From Pseudoalteromonas sp049257235 (GTDB lineage Bacteria > Pseudomonadota > Gammaproteobacteria > Enterobacterales > Alteromonadaceae), in NCBI RefSeq assembly GCF_049257235.1, contig NZ_JBMMUF010000004.1, positions 248,001 through 312,000 on the forward strand: a DNA stretch of 64,000 nt. The letters are read 5' to 3'. Below the pieces are notes generated by a model. It was not told the DNA's origin and ran no database searches. It saw only the letters and a program-made list of their open reading frames with translations. Position 1 is the stretch's first letter. The number at the start of each line of letters is the position of its first letter. Shown here in pieces: positions 45,002 to 53,578 of the stretch. The translations under genes and the position numbers were made by a program.

Positions 45002-45970
45002 ATGAAATTTAAAAACTTAGTTGCTGCAATGGGCGTTGCTATTAGTGCTCTGACTGCAGGTCAAGCAATGGCTACAGACAAAGCGATTCCTGAGTACGAA
45101 AAGACAAGTGGCATCTCAGGCAACTTTTCATCTGTTGGTTCAGATACACTCGCTAACATGATGACGTTCTGGGCAGAAGAATATAAGCGTATCTATCCTA
45201 ACGTAAACATCCAAATTCAAGCTGCTGGTTCATCTACTGCTCCTCCAGCATTAACAGAAGGGACTGCTAACTTCGGCCCAATGAGCCGTAAAATGAAGTC
45301 TAAAGAAATTGAAGCGTTTGAAAAACGCCACGGTTACAAACCAACTGAGATTCGCGTTGCGATCGATGCGCTAGCGGTATTTGTACATAAAGATAACCCG
45401 ATTGAAGGTCTGCGTATTGACCAAGTTGATGCGATTTTCTCATCAACACGTAAATGTGGTGCAGATTCTGAAGTGAATCGCTGGGGTGAGATTGGTCTTG
45501 AGGGTGATTGGGCTTCTAAAGACATTCAGCTTTATGGTCGTAACTCTGTATCTGGTACATATGGCTACTTCAAGAAGAAAGCATTATGTAAAGGTGACTT
45601 CCGTAACAACGTAAACGAGCAGCCAGGTTCGGCGTCAGTAGTACAGTCTATCTCGTCTTCAGTGAACGCGATTGGTTACTCTGGTATCGGTTACAAGACA
45701 TCGGGTGTGCGCACTGTGCCTCTAGCTAAAAAAGGCGACAAGTTTGTTGACGCAACACTTGATAATGTAGCTACAGGTAAGTACCCACTATCACGTTTCC
45801 TATATGTTTACGTGAACAAGCACCCAAACAAGCCACTGTCACCAATCGATGCTGAATTCATCAAAATGGTGCTGTCGCAAACAGGTCAGAAAATTGTTGA
45901 AAAAGACGGCTATGTGCCACTTTCAGCACAAATGGTTGAAAGCGAATTGGCTAAGCTAGGCTTAAAATAA
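45002..45970 (+). CDS. pstS: Phosphate-binding protein of PstS family
   Basis: The 322-residue periplasmic protein has a signal peptide cut after GQAMA (about residue 24). Phosphate-binding loops are recognisable as FSSVGSDTLANMMTFWAEE, AGSSTAPPALTEGTANFGPMSR (in part AGSSTAPPAL) and GRNSVSGTYGYF. It would deliver phosphate to a PstCAB transporter, but no pstC, pstA, pstB or phoU gene follows; a terminator comes 27 nt after the stop. It may serve a transporter elsewhere or act as a high-capacity binding protein. Strong PhoB control is expected from the four-repeat Pho box. Confidence 0.92.
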   Translation: MKFKNLVAAMGVAISALTAGQAMATDKAIPEYEKTSGISGNFSSVGSDTLANMMTFWAEEYKRIYPNVNIQIQAAGSSTAPPALTEGTANFGPMSRKMKSKEIEAFEKRHGYKPTEIRVAIDALAVFVHKDNPIEGLRIDQVDAIFSSTRKCGADSEVNRWGEIGLEGDWASKDIQLYGRNSVSGTYGYFKKKALCKGDFRNNVNEQPGSASVVQSISSSVNAIGYSGIGYKTSGVRTVPLAKKGDKFVDATLDNVATGKYPLSRFLYVYVNKHPNKPLSPIDAEFIKMVLSQTGQKIVEKDGYVPLSAQMVESELAKLGLK

Positions 45971-45996
45971 TCTTTGAATCTTGTTGATTAACAAGC

Positions 45997-46023
45997 AAAG
46001 CCCCTCATCTGAGGGGCTTTTTT
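45997..46023. terminator. Bidirectional terminator (pstS / argE)
   Basis: An 11-bp stem (AAAGCCCCTCA / TGAGGGGCTTT) with a very tight loop and T-run follows pstS; it also lies just past the end of the converging argE. Confidence 0.9.
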
Positions 46024-46033
46024 ATACCTTGAT

Positions 46034-47179
46034 TTACCAACAACTTCTGTGAATTAACTCTTTTATCATCTGTTGCGAGGGGACGATTCGCTCCATCGCC
46101 AAAAATTCATTAGGCTGATGTGCTTGGGTAATGGAACCTGGGCCCATAACAATCGTTTCACACCCCAATTGCGCGATAAATGGTGCCTCAGTGCAATAAT
46201 TCACGGCCACGGCTTGTTGCTGCGATACGGACTCTGCGAGTTTCACAAGGGCACTGTCAGTGGTACCCGCAAAGGCAGGTATAGGCTCGTGCATGTCACG
46301 CACTTCAACACAGCCCGGATATTGCGTATTAATGTCTTTGGTGGCATCAAGTAACATTGCTTGTAATTCTGGGATGCTCAGCCCCGGTAGAGGACGCATG
46401 TCTAACTGTAATTCACAGCACCCGCAAATACGGTTTGCGCTGTCTCCACCATGAATATGCCCTAAGTTTAAAGTTGGATAGGGAATAGCAAAGTGCTCAA
46501 TTGAATATTTATTCTTAAGTTCCTCTTTTAGCTTCAGCAAGTTTTGAATGACCAGATTCATCACTTCAATGGCATTGATGCCGCGCTCTGGATCTGAACT
46601 GTGACCACTCTTTCCAATGATACGAATTGCCGATGTCATATGACCTTTGTGAGTGAATACTGGCACCATGTCGGTGGGTTCACCAATGATACAGCGTGCG
46701 GGCTTTAAGTCTGGATATCTTGCAACTTCTTGCGCACCGGCCATGGTCGTTTCTTCATCGGCGGTCGCTAAAATTAACAGAGGTTGCTGTTGAGTGCTGC
46801 TATCAAGCTCTGCAATCGCATTGAGTACAAAAGCAAAAAATCCCTTCATATCAATACTGCCCAGACCAAACAGCTTGTTATCTTGCTCTGTTAGAGTAAA
46901 TGGATCCCTATGCCAACGGCCTTCATCAAAAGGCACCGTATCTGTGTGCCCTGCGAGCATCAAACCACCGGCTCCTTCGCCGCGCTTTGCGAGCAGATTA
47001 AACTTGCCCGGAGCGCTTTCTAATTCAATGACTTGACACTCAAAACCGAGTGATTCACACCATGTAGCGAGGAGTTCGATAACGCCGCGATTGCTTTGAC
47101 TTTGTTGAGGGTCAAGCGAACTAATCGAGGGAGAAGCAATAAGTTGCTTATATAGCTCAATAAAATCAGGGGTTAGCAT
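46034..47179 (-). CDS. argE: Acetylornithine deacetylase ArgE
   Basis: ArgE releases ornithine and acetate from N-acetylornithine. The 381 residues are M20 metallopeptidase-like: metal ligands in LAGHTDTVPFD, GLGSIDMKGFFAF, and the catalytic Glu in ATADEETTMAG. It is divergent from argCBFG-argH(A) across a 224-bp spacer with ARG boxes, as in E. coli (argE / argCBH). Because ArgE is present, the linear acetyl-group pathway with an acetylglutamate synthase is expected, consistent with the ArgA-like domain fused to ArgH. Confidence 0.96.
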   Translation of the reverse strand: MLTPDFIELYKQLIASPSISSLDPQQSQSNRGVIELLATWCESLGFECQVIELESAPGKFNLLAKRGEGAGGLMLAGHTDTVPFDEGRWHRDPFTLTEQDNKLFGLGSIDMKGFFAFVLNAIAELDSSTQQQPLLILATADEETTMAGAQEVARYPDLKPARCIIGEPTDMVPVFTHKGHMTSAIRIIGKSGHSSDPERGINAIEVMNLVIQNLLKLKEELKNKYSIEHFAIPYPTLNLGHIHGGDSANRICGCCELQLDMRPLPGLSIPELQAMLLDATKDINTQYPGCVEVRDMHEPIPAFAGTTDSALVKLAESVSQQQAVAVNYCTEAPFIAQLGCETIVMGPGSITQAHQPNEFLAMERIVPSQQMIKELIHRSCW

Positions 47180-47185
47180 AAATTT

Positions 47186-47251
47186 TCCAAATAATTATTC
47201 ACAACTGTTGCATAACAATATAAATGCCTTTATAGTGAATATCAATTCACT
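47186..47251. promoter_or_regulatory. ARG boxes in the argE-argC divergent promoter
   Basis: Three 18-bp ArgR sites resemble WNTGAATWWWWATTCANW. A near-perfect box lies at 47234-47251 (AGTGAATATCAATTCACT). A weaker one at 47213-47230 is separated from it by the usual 3 bp. A third at 47186-47203 has a full ATTCA half, close to the argE start. They should bind the ArgR-arginine complex and repress both directions. Confidence 0.85.
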
Positions 47252-47403
47252 TTTTTAGCATAAATATTGTTTGATGATTGGTTTTCTTCCTAGCATATCG
47301 CAACGACGATAGTTCGAGTACACATCCCTCACAGGGTGTGTACTCACTTTTTTTTCGTCGGGCTTCCCGCCTGTTATTTAGTTCTTTTTTGAGTGTGTTG
47401 TAA

Positions 47404-48411
47404 ATGAATATTGTAATAGTTGGAGCAAGCGGTTACAGCGGGGCTGAGTTAGCCAAGCTAATCGCCAATCACCCTTATTTTGATTTAGTAGGATGCTATG
47501 TATCTGAAGCAAGTGCAGATTTAAACAAGCCATTAAGTCAATTGTATCCTGAACACAAAGGAGTAGTTGATCTTTGCCTTGAAGGATTAAGCCCTCATGC
47601 TATCAAAGATATTTCGCAAAAAGCAGATGCAGTATGTTTGTGCACCGATCATAAAGTGAGCATTGACTTAGCTCCTGTATTTTTGGAAATGGGCTTAAAA
47701 GTATTTGATTTATCTGGAGGTTTTCGCCTATCTGATGCGAGCCAGTATGACCAATATTATGGTTTTACACACCAACACCCAGCACTACTTGATCACGCTG
47801 TTTATGGCTTAGCAGAGTGGTATGGTGACAAAGTAAAAGATGCCAATCTTGTGGCGGTTGCTGGTTGTTATCCCACTGCGAGCCTAAATGCGCTCAAACC
47901 CTTAAAAGACGCCCAGCTGTTAGCAGATAATGCTCACATCATTATCAATGCCGTCTCAGGTGTTACCGGAGCCGGTAGAAAGGCCAATATCGGTACGCAT
48001 TTTTGTGAGGTATCCCTCACGCCCTATGGGTTATTCAATCATCGCCACACTCCGGAGATTGAACAATATCTTGATCATCCTGTTCTATTTACACCGCATT
48101 TGGGTAATTTCAAGCGAGGCATTTTGGCGACCATCTATGCCCAAGTTAATCATGGTGTGAGCATTGAGGATGTGAGCTCTGCGTATCAAGTACTTGCTGA
48201 TGAGCCGCTTATTCGCTTGCTAGGTGCAGGGCAAGTCGCGTCTATTAAAGGAATCGAAAATCAACCTTATGTCGACATAGGCTGGAACCTAAAGGATCAG
48301 CAACTGATCATCAGTGTTGCTATCGATAATCTACTCAAAGGCGCATCAGGTCAGGCATTGCAGTGTTTAAACCTAAATGCAGGCTTAGCAATTAATACGG
48401 GACTAATGTGA
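47404..48411 (+). CDS. argC: N-acetyl-gamma-glutamyl-phosphate reductase ArgC
   Basis: ArgC reduces N-acetylglutamyl phosphate with NADPH. The 335 residues start with the nucleotide-binding MNIVIVGASGYSGAEL. The catalytic Cys is in VAVAGCYPTASLNAL, and the GVTGAGRKAN and FTPHLGNFKRGI motifs follow. First gene of the rightward arg transcript; argB begins one base after its stop. Confidence 0.97.
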   Translation: MNIVIVGASGYSGAELAKLIANHPYFDLVGCYVSEASADLNKPLSQLYPEHKGVVDLCLEGLSPHAIKDISQKADAVCLCTDHKVSIDLAPVFLEMGLKVFDLSGGFRLSDASQYDQYYGFTHQHPALLDHAVYGLAEWYGDKVKDANLVAVAGCYPTASLNALKPLKDAQLLADNAHIIINAVSGVTGAGRKANIGTHFCEVSLTPYGLFNHRHTPEIEQYLDHPVLFTPHLGNFKRGILATIYAQVNHGVSIEDVSSAYQVLADEPLIRLLGAGQVASIKGIENQPYVDIGWNLKDQQLIISVAIDNLLKGASGQALQCLNLNAGLAINTGLM

Positions 48412-48412
48412 T

Positions 48413-49186
48413 ATGGCAACTGCAAAGAAAACATGGGTAATTAAGCTCGGCGGAGCCGTATTGAATAACCTTGAGGCGTTGGATGCCTTATTTGCAGCTT
48501 TAGCATCAAAGCCCGATGCCCACTATGTTGTTGTTCATGGTGGTGGTGCGTTGGTGGATAGATGGTTACACGATGCAGGGTTTGCAACCGCAAAGCATCA
48601 GGGGTTACGCATTAGTCCTGCTGAACAAATGCCCTATATCGTGGGGGCATTAGCTGGGTGTGCGAATAAACAACTCGTTGGCGCGGCGCTGAAAAACGCA
48701 TTACAACCCGTGGGCATTAGCCTATATGAAGCTGGAGTACAAGCGCAGCAAAAACTCAAGGCTTTAGGGTGTGTTGGCGAGTGTGAAGAAGTACCGGGCT
48801 CAATTGTTCCTTCGTTATTAGAAAACCACCGTTTGCCTGTTGTTAGCAGTATCAGTTTCGATAGCGAAGGTAATTGGTACAACGTGAATGCCGATGAAGC
48901 TGCTGCGGCCATTGCTAAGCAGTTACAAGCGGAACTTATTTTCATGACCGATGTAGAGGCAGTGCTTGACCAACAAGGGCAGCCTTTGCATGTATTAAGT
49001 GCACAGCACATTTCACAGCTTATTGAACAAGGAGTTATATCGGGCGGGATGGAGGTCAAAGTTAAGACCAGTCTTCTTGCAGCCCAGCACTTACGAAGAG
49101 GTGTGTATATCTCAAGCTGGTTAAAACCACAAAACCTCATCGCGTTGCTCAATGGCGAGCACGTGGGCACTCAAATTACGATATAG
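48413..49186 (+). CDS. argB: Acetylglutamate kinase ArgB
   Basis: ArgB phosphorylates N-acetylglutamate. The 257 residues match the short E. coli-type enzyme. They have the phosphate-binding VIKLGGAVL, VVVHGGGALVD, substrate loop NVNADEAAAAIA, and the late GGMEVKVKTSL. Tightly packed between argC (1 bp) and argF (2 bp). It lacks the N-terminal helix of arginine-inhibited hexameric kinases, so feedback probably acts elsewhere. Confidence 0.96.
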   Translation: MATAKKTWVIKLGGAVLNNLEALDALFAALASKPDAHYVVVHGGGALVDRWLHDAGFATAKHQGLRISPAEQMPYIVGALAGCANKQLVGAALKNALQPVGISLYEAGVQAQQKLKALGCVGECEEVPGSIVPSLLENHRLPVVSSISFDSEGNWYNVNADEAAAAIAKQLQAELIFMTDVEAVLDQQGQPLHVLSAQHISQLIEQGVISGGMEVKVKTSLLAAQHLRRGVYISSWLKPQNLIALLNGEHVGTQITI

Positions 49187-49188
49187 AT

Positions 49189-50112
49189 ATGACTATGAAA
49201 CAAGATTTTATTACTGGCTTAGAGCTAGATGACAAAAAAGTACTGTCGCTATTAAACCTAGCGCAAGAGATCAAAGCACAACCAAAAGACTATGCGCAGG
49301 CATTGGCTGGCAAATCCATTGTAACCCTGTTTGAGAAGCAAAGTTTACGTACTCGTCTGACATTTGATCTTGGTATCCACAAGTTAGGTGGTCATGCGGT
49401 GTATTTGGATCAGCAAAATGGTGCAATGGGTTCGCGTGAGTCAGTTAAAGACTTTGCGCTCAATATTAGCGCATGGGCTGATGCCATTGTTGCTCGTGTA
49501 AATCAGCATAAGACACTTCAAGAACTCAGTGAGTTTTCAGCAAAACCTGTGGTTAACTCATTGTGTGATCTGTATCACCCGTGTCAGGCGCTTGCCGATT
49601 TTTTGACACTTAAAGAGGTACATGGTGATGTGAGTCAATTAAAACTGGCTTACTTAGGTGAGGGAAATAACGTAACTCACTCATTAATGCTACTTGCTGC
49701 TACATTAGGTACAGATTTTGTGGCAGTATGCCCCAAAGGCAGCGGTCCTGATGCGCAAATTGTTAAACAAGCAGAGCAAATTGCAGCAGCCAAAGGAGCG
49801 TCTATCCTTGTCAGTGACCGTGTCGAAGCGGCTGTTGGTGCTAACGCTTTATATGCAGATACATGGGTGTCAATGGGCGACAACACACCGCTTGAGCAAG
49901 TAAAAGAAAAGTACATGCCATATCAGCTAAACAAAGAGCTGGTAGAGATGACAGGCGCACAAACGATATTGCATTGCCAACCAGCACACCGTGAATTTGA
50001 AATTACCTCTGAGGTGATGGATGGCGAACAATCAAAAATTATTCAGCAAGCAGAAAACCGCATGCATGCGCAAAATGCCTTGCTAGTGACATTATTAAAC
50101 CCAAATTTTTAA
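49189..50112 (+). CDS. argF: Ornithine carbamoyltransferase ArgF
   Basis: ArgF makes citrulline from ornithine and carbamoyl phosphate. Of 307 residues, the carbamoyl-phosphate loop is KQSLRTRLTFD (S-x-R-T-R), DLYHPCQALADFLTL follows, and the ornithine loop reads HCQPAHR, where HCLPAHR is usual. The length is nearer to the short archaeal/actinobacterial type than the 334-residue E. coli enzyme. An N-acetyl- or N-succinyl-ornithine specificity is possible in such variants, but an intact ArgE supports plain ornithine as substrate. ATG 49189 or 49195 may start it. Confidence 0.92.
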   Translation: MTMKQDFITGLELDDKKVLSLLNLAQEIKAQPKDYAQALAGKSIVTLFEKQSLRTRLTFDLGIHKLGGHAVYLDQQNGAMGSRESVKDFALNISAWADAIVARVNQHKTLQELSEFSAKPVVNSLCDLYHPCQALADFLTLKEVHGDVSQLKLAYLGEGNNVTHSLMLLAATLGTDFVAVCPKGSGPDAQIVKQAEQIAAAKGASILVSDRVEAAVGANALYADTWVSMGDNTPLEQVKEKYMPYQLNKELVEMTGAQTILHCQPAHREFEITSEVMDGEQSKIIQQAENRMHAQNALLVTLLNPNF

Positions 50113-50121
50113 GGACTTGAG

Positions 50122-51321
50122 ATGAGCACTATTAAAAAAGTTGTATTGGCCTACTCGGGTGGTTTAGATACATCAGCAATCGTTCCATGGTTAAAAGAGA
50201 ACTATGGATGTGAAGTTATCGCATTCGTTGCCGATGTTGGCCAAGGAGAGGAAGAGTTGCAAGGCGTAGAGGAAAAAGCGATTGCATCGGGTGCGTCTGA
50301 GTGCCATATCGTTGACCTTAAAGAAGAAATGGTTGCTAACTACATCTATCCAACGTTGAAAACCGGTTCGGTATATGAGGGCACCTATTTGCTAGGTACT
50401 TCGATGGCACGTCCAATCATTGCTAAAGCACAAGTAGAAATTGCGCGCAAAGTGGGCGCTGATGCGTTGTCCCATGGTTGCACAGGTAAAGGGAATGATC
50501 AGGTCCGTTTTGAATCTTGTTTCGCTGCCCTTGCGCCTGATCTAAAAGTGATTGCGCCTTGGCGTGAGTGGGATCTATCAAGCCGTGAGTCTTTGCTTGA
50601 TTACCTAGCACAGCGCGATATTCCGTGTTCAGCGTCAGCCACCAAAATTTACAGTCGAGATGCCAATGCGTGGCATATTTCTCACGAAGGTGGTGAACTT
50701 GAAGATCCATGGTGTCAGCCAAGTGACCAAGTGTGGACCTGGACGACTGCTCCAGAGCAAGCACCCAATGAGCCAGAGCTAGTTACTTTAAGCATCGAAA
50801 AAGGTGAAGTTGTAGCTGTTAATGGCGAACAACTAAGCCCATATCAGTGCTTGGTTAAATTAAACCAACTCGCTGCGCCTCACGGTGTTGGTCGTGTTGA
50901 TATTGTTGAAAACCGTTTAGTTGGCATGAAGTCTCGTGGTTGTTATGAAACACCGGGCGGCACAGTGATGATGGCGGCATTACAGGCGATTGACGAGTTA
51001 GTTCTGGATAAATCAAGCCGCAAGTGGAAAGAAACCTTGGCTGGTGAGTTTGCACATCTAGTGTATGACGGTCGTTGGTTTACACCACTTAAAGACAGTA
51101 TTTTGGCAGCGGCTGAGGCATTCTCACAATACGCCAGTGGTGAAGTTGTGCTGAAAATGTACAAGGGTCAAGTAGTCGCAGTACAAAAGCAATCAGTTAA
51201 CAGCCTGTATAGTGAAGACTTCGCTACCTTCGGCGAAGACGATGTGTATGACCAATCACACGCTGAAGGATTTATTCGTTTGTTCTCGTTATCTAGCAGA
51301 ATTGCAGCGCTTAAGAAGTAA
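50122..51321 (+). CDS. argG: Argininosuccinate synthase ArgG
   Basis: ArgG joins citrulline and aspartate using ATP. The 399 residues begin with the PP-loop VVLAYSGGLDTSAIVPWL, followed by ADVGQGEEE, GTSMARPIIAK and HGCTGKGNDQVRFE. An AAGGACTTGAG site precedes the ATG, 9 bp after argF. argH(A) follows 15 bp later. Confidence 0.97.
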   Translation: MSTIKKVVLAYSGGLDTSAIVPWLKENYGCEVIAFVADVGQGEEELQGVEEKAIASGASECHIVDLKEEMVANYIYPTLKTGSVYEGTYLLGTSMARPIIAKAQVEIARKVGADALSHGCTGKGNDQVRFESCFAALAPDLKVIAPWREWDLSSRESLLDYLAQRDIPCSASATKIYSRDANAWHISHEGGELEDPWCQPSDQVWTWTTAPEQAPNEPELVTLSIEKGEVVAVNGEQLSPYQCLVKLNQLAAPHGVGRVDIVENRLVGMKSRGCYETPGGTVMMAALQAIDELVLDKSSRKWKETLAGEFAHLVYDGRWFTPLKDSILAAAEAFSQYASGEVVLKMYKGQVVAVQKQSVNSLYSEDFATFGEDDVYDQSHAEGFIRLFSLSSRIAALKK

Positions 51322-51336
51322 GGCAGGAGATAGGGT

Positions 51337-53202
51337 ATGGCACTTTGGGGTGGACGGTTTTCATCGGGTCCTGATGAAGCTTTTAAACAGTTTAATGATT
51401 CTTTGCCATTCGATTATGTTATGGCTGAGCAAGACATTATCGGCTCTATCGCGTGGGCGGGGGCGCTCAATCGTGTTGCTGTATTAACTGATGCTGAGCA
51501 CTCAGAGCTAGTGGGTGCCTTGTATGAGTTACTTGAGGAAGTTAAAGCGGACCCGGATAGTGTAGCGCTCAGTGGTGATGAAGATATTCATTCCTACGTA
51601 GAAGCCGCGCTAATTGGTAAAGTGGGCGATCTTGGCAAGAAATTGCATACAGGACGTAGTCGAAATGATCAGGTGGCAACAGATTTCCGGTTGTGGTGTA
51701 AAAAGACTGCGTTAACAGTTGCTGATGCCATCTGCGCGACTAAAACAGCCTTGATTGCGTTAGCTGAGCGTGAATTTGGTACTGTTTTACCCGGCTATAC
51801 CCACCTTCAACGTGCTCAACCTGTGCTATTTAGTCACTGGTGTATGGCTTATGTGGAAATGCTAGAGCGTGATGAGAGTCGTTTGTATGATGCGCTCAAG
51901 CGCCTTGACCAATGCCCGTTAGGGAGTGGCGCATTAGCTGGCACTGCTTATGCCATGGACAGAGAGCTTCTTGCTCAGGACCTTGGTTTTGCCAGTGCGA
52001 CACGCAATAGCTTAGATGCAGTATCAGACAGAGACTTTGTTGTGGAGCTACTAAGCACCGCATCAATTTCGATGCTGCATTTGTCTCGTTTTGCTGAAGA
52101 CCTCATCTTCTATAACTCTGGCGAAGCCGGTTTTATCGACTTGGCGGATAATGTGACATCAGGTTCGTCGTTGATGCCACAAAAGAAAAACCCAGATGCG
52201 TTGGAGCTTATCCGCGGTAAGACTGGGCGTGTATTTGGTGCCATGAGTGCCATGATGATGACTCTTAAATCATTGCCTCTGGCTTACAACAAAGACATGC
52301 AAGAAGACAAAGAAGGGCTTTTTGATGCGCTGCCAACCTGGTTAGCTTGTTTACACATGGCGCAATCATGCATCAATGGTATTAAAGTGAATGCTGATAA
52401 AACCAAGGCGGCTGCGCAAGGTGGCCATGCTAATGCCACTGAGCTTGCTGATTACCTAGTTGCGAAAGGGATCCCGTTCCGTGAAGGGCATCATATTGTT
52501 GGTCAGCTTGTGCAAGTTGCGATTAGTGAAGGGAAAAACTTGGAACAACTGGAACTTGCGCAATTTAAAGCTGTATGCGATGTCATAGATGATGATGTGT
52601 ACGCAGTGTTAGAGCTCGATGCATGTCTGAATGCCCGTAAAGCCCTTGGGGGAACGTCTCCTCAACAAGTGAGCTTTGCTATCAAACAGGCTAAAGCGAA
52701 GCATCACATTGTGGTGCGCGACGCGAACCTAAATGATGTCGACGCTATTAGCGAACTTATACAATACTGGGCTCGTGAAGGTGAGAACTTGCCTCGCGCA
52801 AAAAGTGACATGGTGCACTCTATTAACGAGTTTGCCGTGACCGAGGTCGATGGCAAAGTAACGGGGTGCGCCTCTTTGTACGTGTATGATACCGGTTTAG
52901 CTGAAATCCGCTCGTTAGGTGTCAATCCACAGTGCAGTGTTAAAGGTCAAGGGCGCTTTTTGGTAGAACACTTGCTTGAAAAAGCCAAAAAATTGGCACT
53001 TAAGCGTGTGATTGTACTGACGCGTGTACCTGATTTTTTTGCCAAACTTGGATTTGCTGACAGCAGCAAGGCAAGTTTACCTGAAAAGGTTATGAAAGAC
53101 TGTGAGTTGTGCCTACGCAAGGAGAATTGCGACGAAGTGGCAATGGATTACTACCTACAAAAAGTGGAAATCGGTGAGATCCCATGCCAACAAATCGCCT
53201 AA
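51337..53202 (+). CDS. argH: Fused argininosuccinate lyase / N-acetylglutamate synthase ArgH(A)
   Basis: A 621-residue fusion. Residues about 1-450 are argininosuccinate lyase (start ALWGGRFSSGPDEAFKQFN, HTGRSRNDQVATD, and the signature GSSLMPQKKNPDALE). Residues about 455-615 are a GNAT acetyltransferase (HHIVVRDANLNDVDAI, then acetyl-CoA motif VKGQGRFLVEHLL), resembling the C-terminal half of ArgA. Such argH(A) fusions are known from marine Alteromonadales and Vibrionales. One protein therefore covers both the first and the last step of arginine synthesis. It ends the operon. Confidence 0.95.
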   Translation: MALWGGRFSSGPDEAFKQFNDSLPFDYVMAEQDIIGSIAWAGALNRVAVLTDAEHSELVGALYELLEEVKADPDSVALSGDEDIHSYVEAALIGKVGDLGKKLHTGRSRNDQVATDFRLWCKKTALTVADAICATKTALIALAEREFGTVLPGYTHLQRAQPVLFSHWCMAYVEMLERDESRLYDALKRLDQCPLGSGALAGTAYAMDRELLAQDLGFASATRNSLDAVSDRDFVVELLSTASISMLHLSRFAEDLIFYNSGEAGFIDLADNVTSGSSLMPQKKNPDALELIRGKTGRVFGAMSAMMMTLKSLPLAYNKDMQEDKEGLFDALPTWLACLHMAQSCINGIKVNADKTKAAAQGGHANATELADYLVAKGIPFREGHHIVGQLVQVAISEGKNLEQLELAQFKAVCDVIDDDVYAVLELDACLNARKALGGTSPQQVSFAIKQAKAKHHIVVRDANLNDVDAISELIQYWAREGENLPRAKSDMVHSINEFAVTEVDGKVTGCASLYVYDTGLAEIRSLGVNPQCSVKGQGRFLVEHLLEKAKKLALKRVIVLTRVPDFFAKLGFADSSKASLPEKVMKDCELCLRKENCDEVAMDYYLQKVEIGEIPCQQIA

Positions 53203-53222
53203 TTTTGATCATGTTGTGATTT

Positions 53223-53239
53223 TTGGCACGCCTTCTGCA
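53223..53239 (+). promoter_or_regulatory. Near-consensus sigma-54 promoter
   Basis: TTGGCACGCCTTCTGCA matches the RpoN -24/-12 consensus YTGGCACGRNNNTTGCW at 15 of 17 positions, with the required 10 bp between GG and GC. It lies 113 bp upstream of the 68-residue gene and downstream of argH(A). A 7-bp dyad (CGTCAAA / TTTGACG, 53253-53274) follows in the leader. Confidence 0.7.
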
Positions 53240-53351
53240 TTGTTATATGGGTCGTCAAAGAATTGATTTTGACGGCTCCATTACAAAGCATGTTAAACAT
53301 TTGACATGGCTGTTAATAATAATTTAACTTAGGTTTTAAAGGAGATTAACG

Positions 53352-53558
53352 ATGCAAGTTAATGCCAATTCACAAATTCAAGCACAAGCATACACAACAC
53401 TACAACAGCAAGCTCAGCCTGTAGCGCAAAACACTGGCACTCAGACGCTACAATCTGATACAGTGACTTTATCAAGCGACGCAGTAGCTGCGAGCCAAGC
53501 TGAGTTACAGCGTGGCGGTGGGGATGTGATTCTTGATCCACCTAAAAAAGAGAATTAG
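53352..53558 (+). CDS. Small orphan protein, Gln/Ala-rich
   Basis: The 68-residue hydrophilic product is Gln/Ala/Ser-rich in the first half, with a DTVTLSSDAVAAS segment in the middle that resembles a short motif seen in FlgM-like and other small flagellar-associated proteins. It ends GGGDVILDPPKKEN. There is no signal peptide, membrane helix or cysteine. A very strong AAAGGAGATTAACG ribosome-binding site and the upstream sigma-54 promoter argue for high, regulated expression. Function is unknown. The four membrane paralogs begin 21 bp downstream and may be co-transcribed. Confidence 0.75.
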   Translation: MQVNANSQIQAQAYTTLQQQAQPVAQNTGTQTLQSDTVTLSSDAVAASQAELQRGGGDVILDPPKKEN

Positions 53559-53578
53559 GAAATAAAACGAGATGACGG

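Noticed and set aside
53352..53558. RiPP or bacteriocin precursor
   Set aside because: No double-glycine leader, no cysteines, and no modifying enzyme or ABC exporter nearby; the neighbours are only membrane paralogs.
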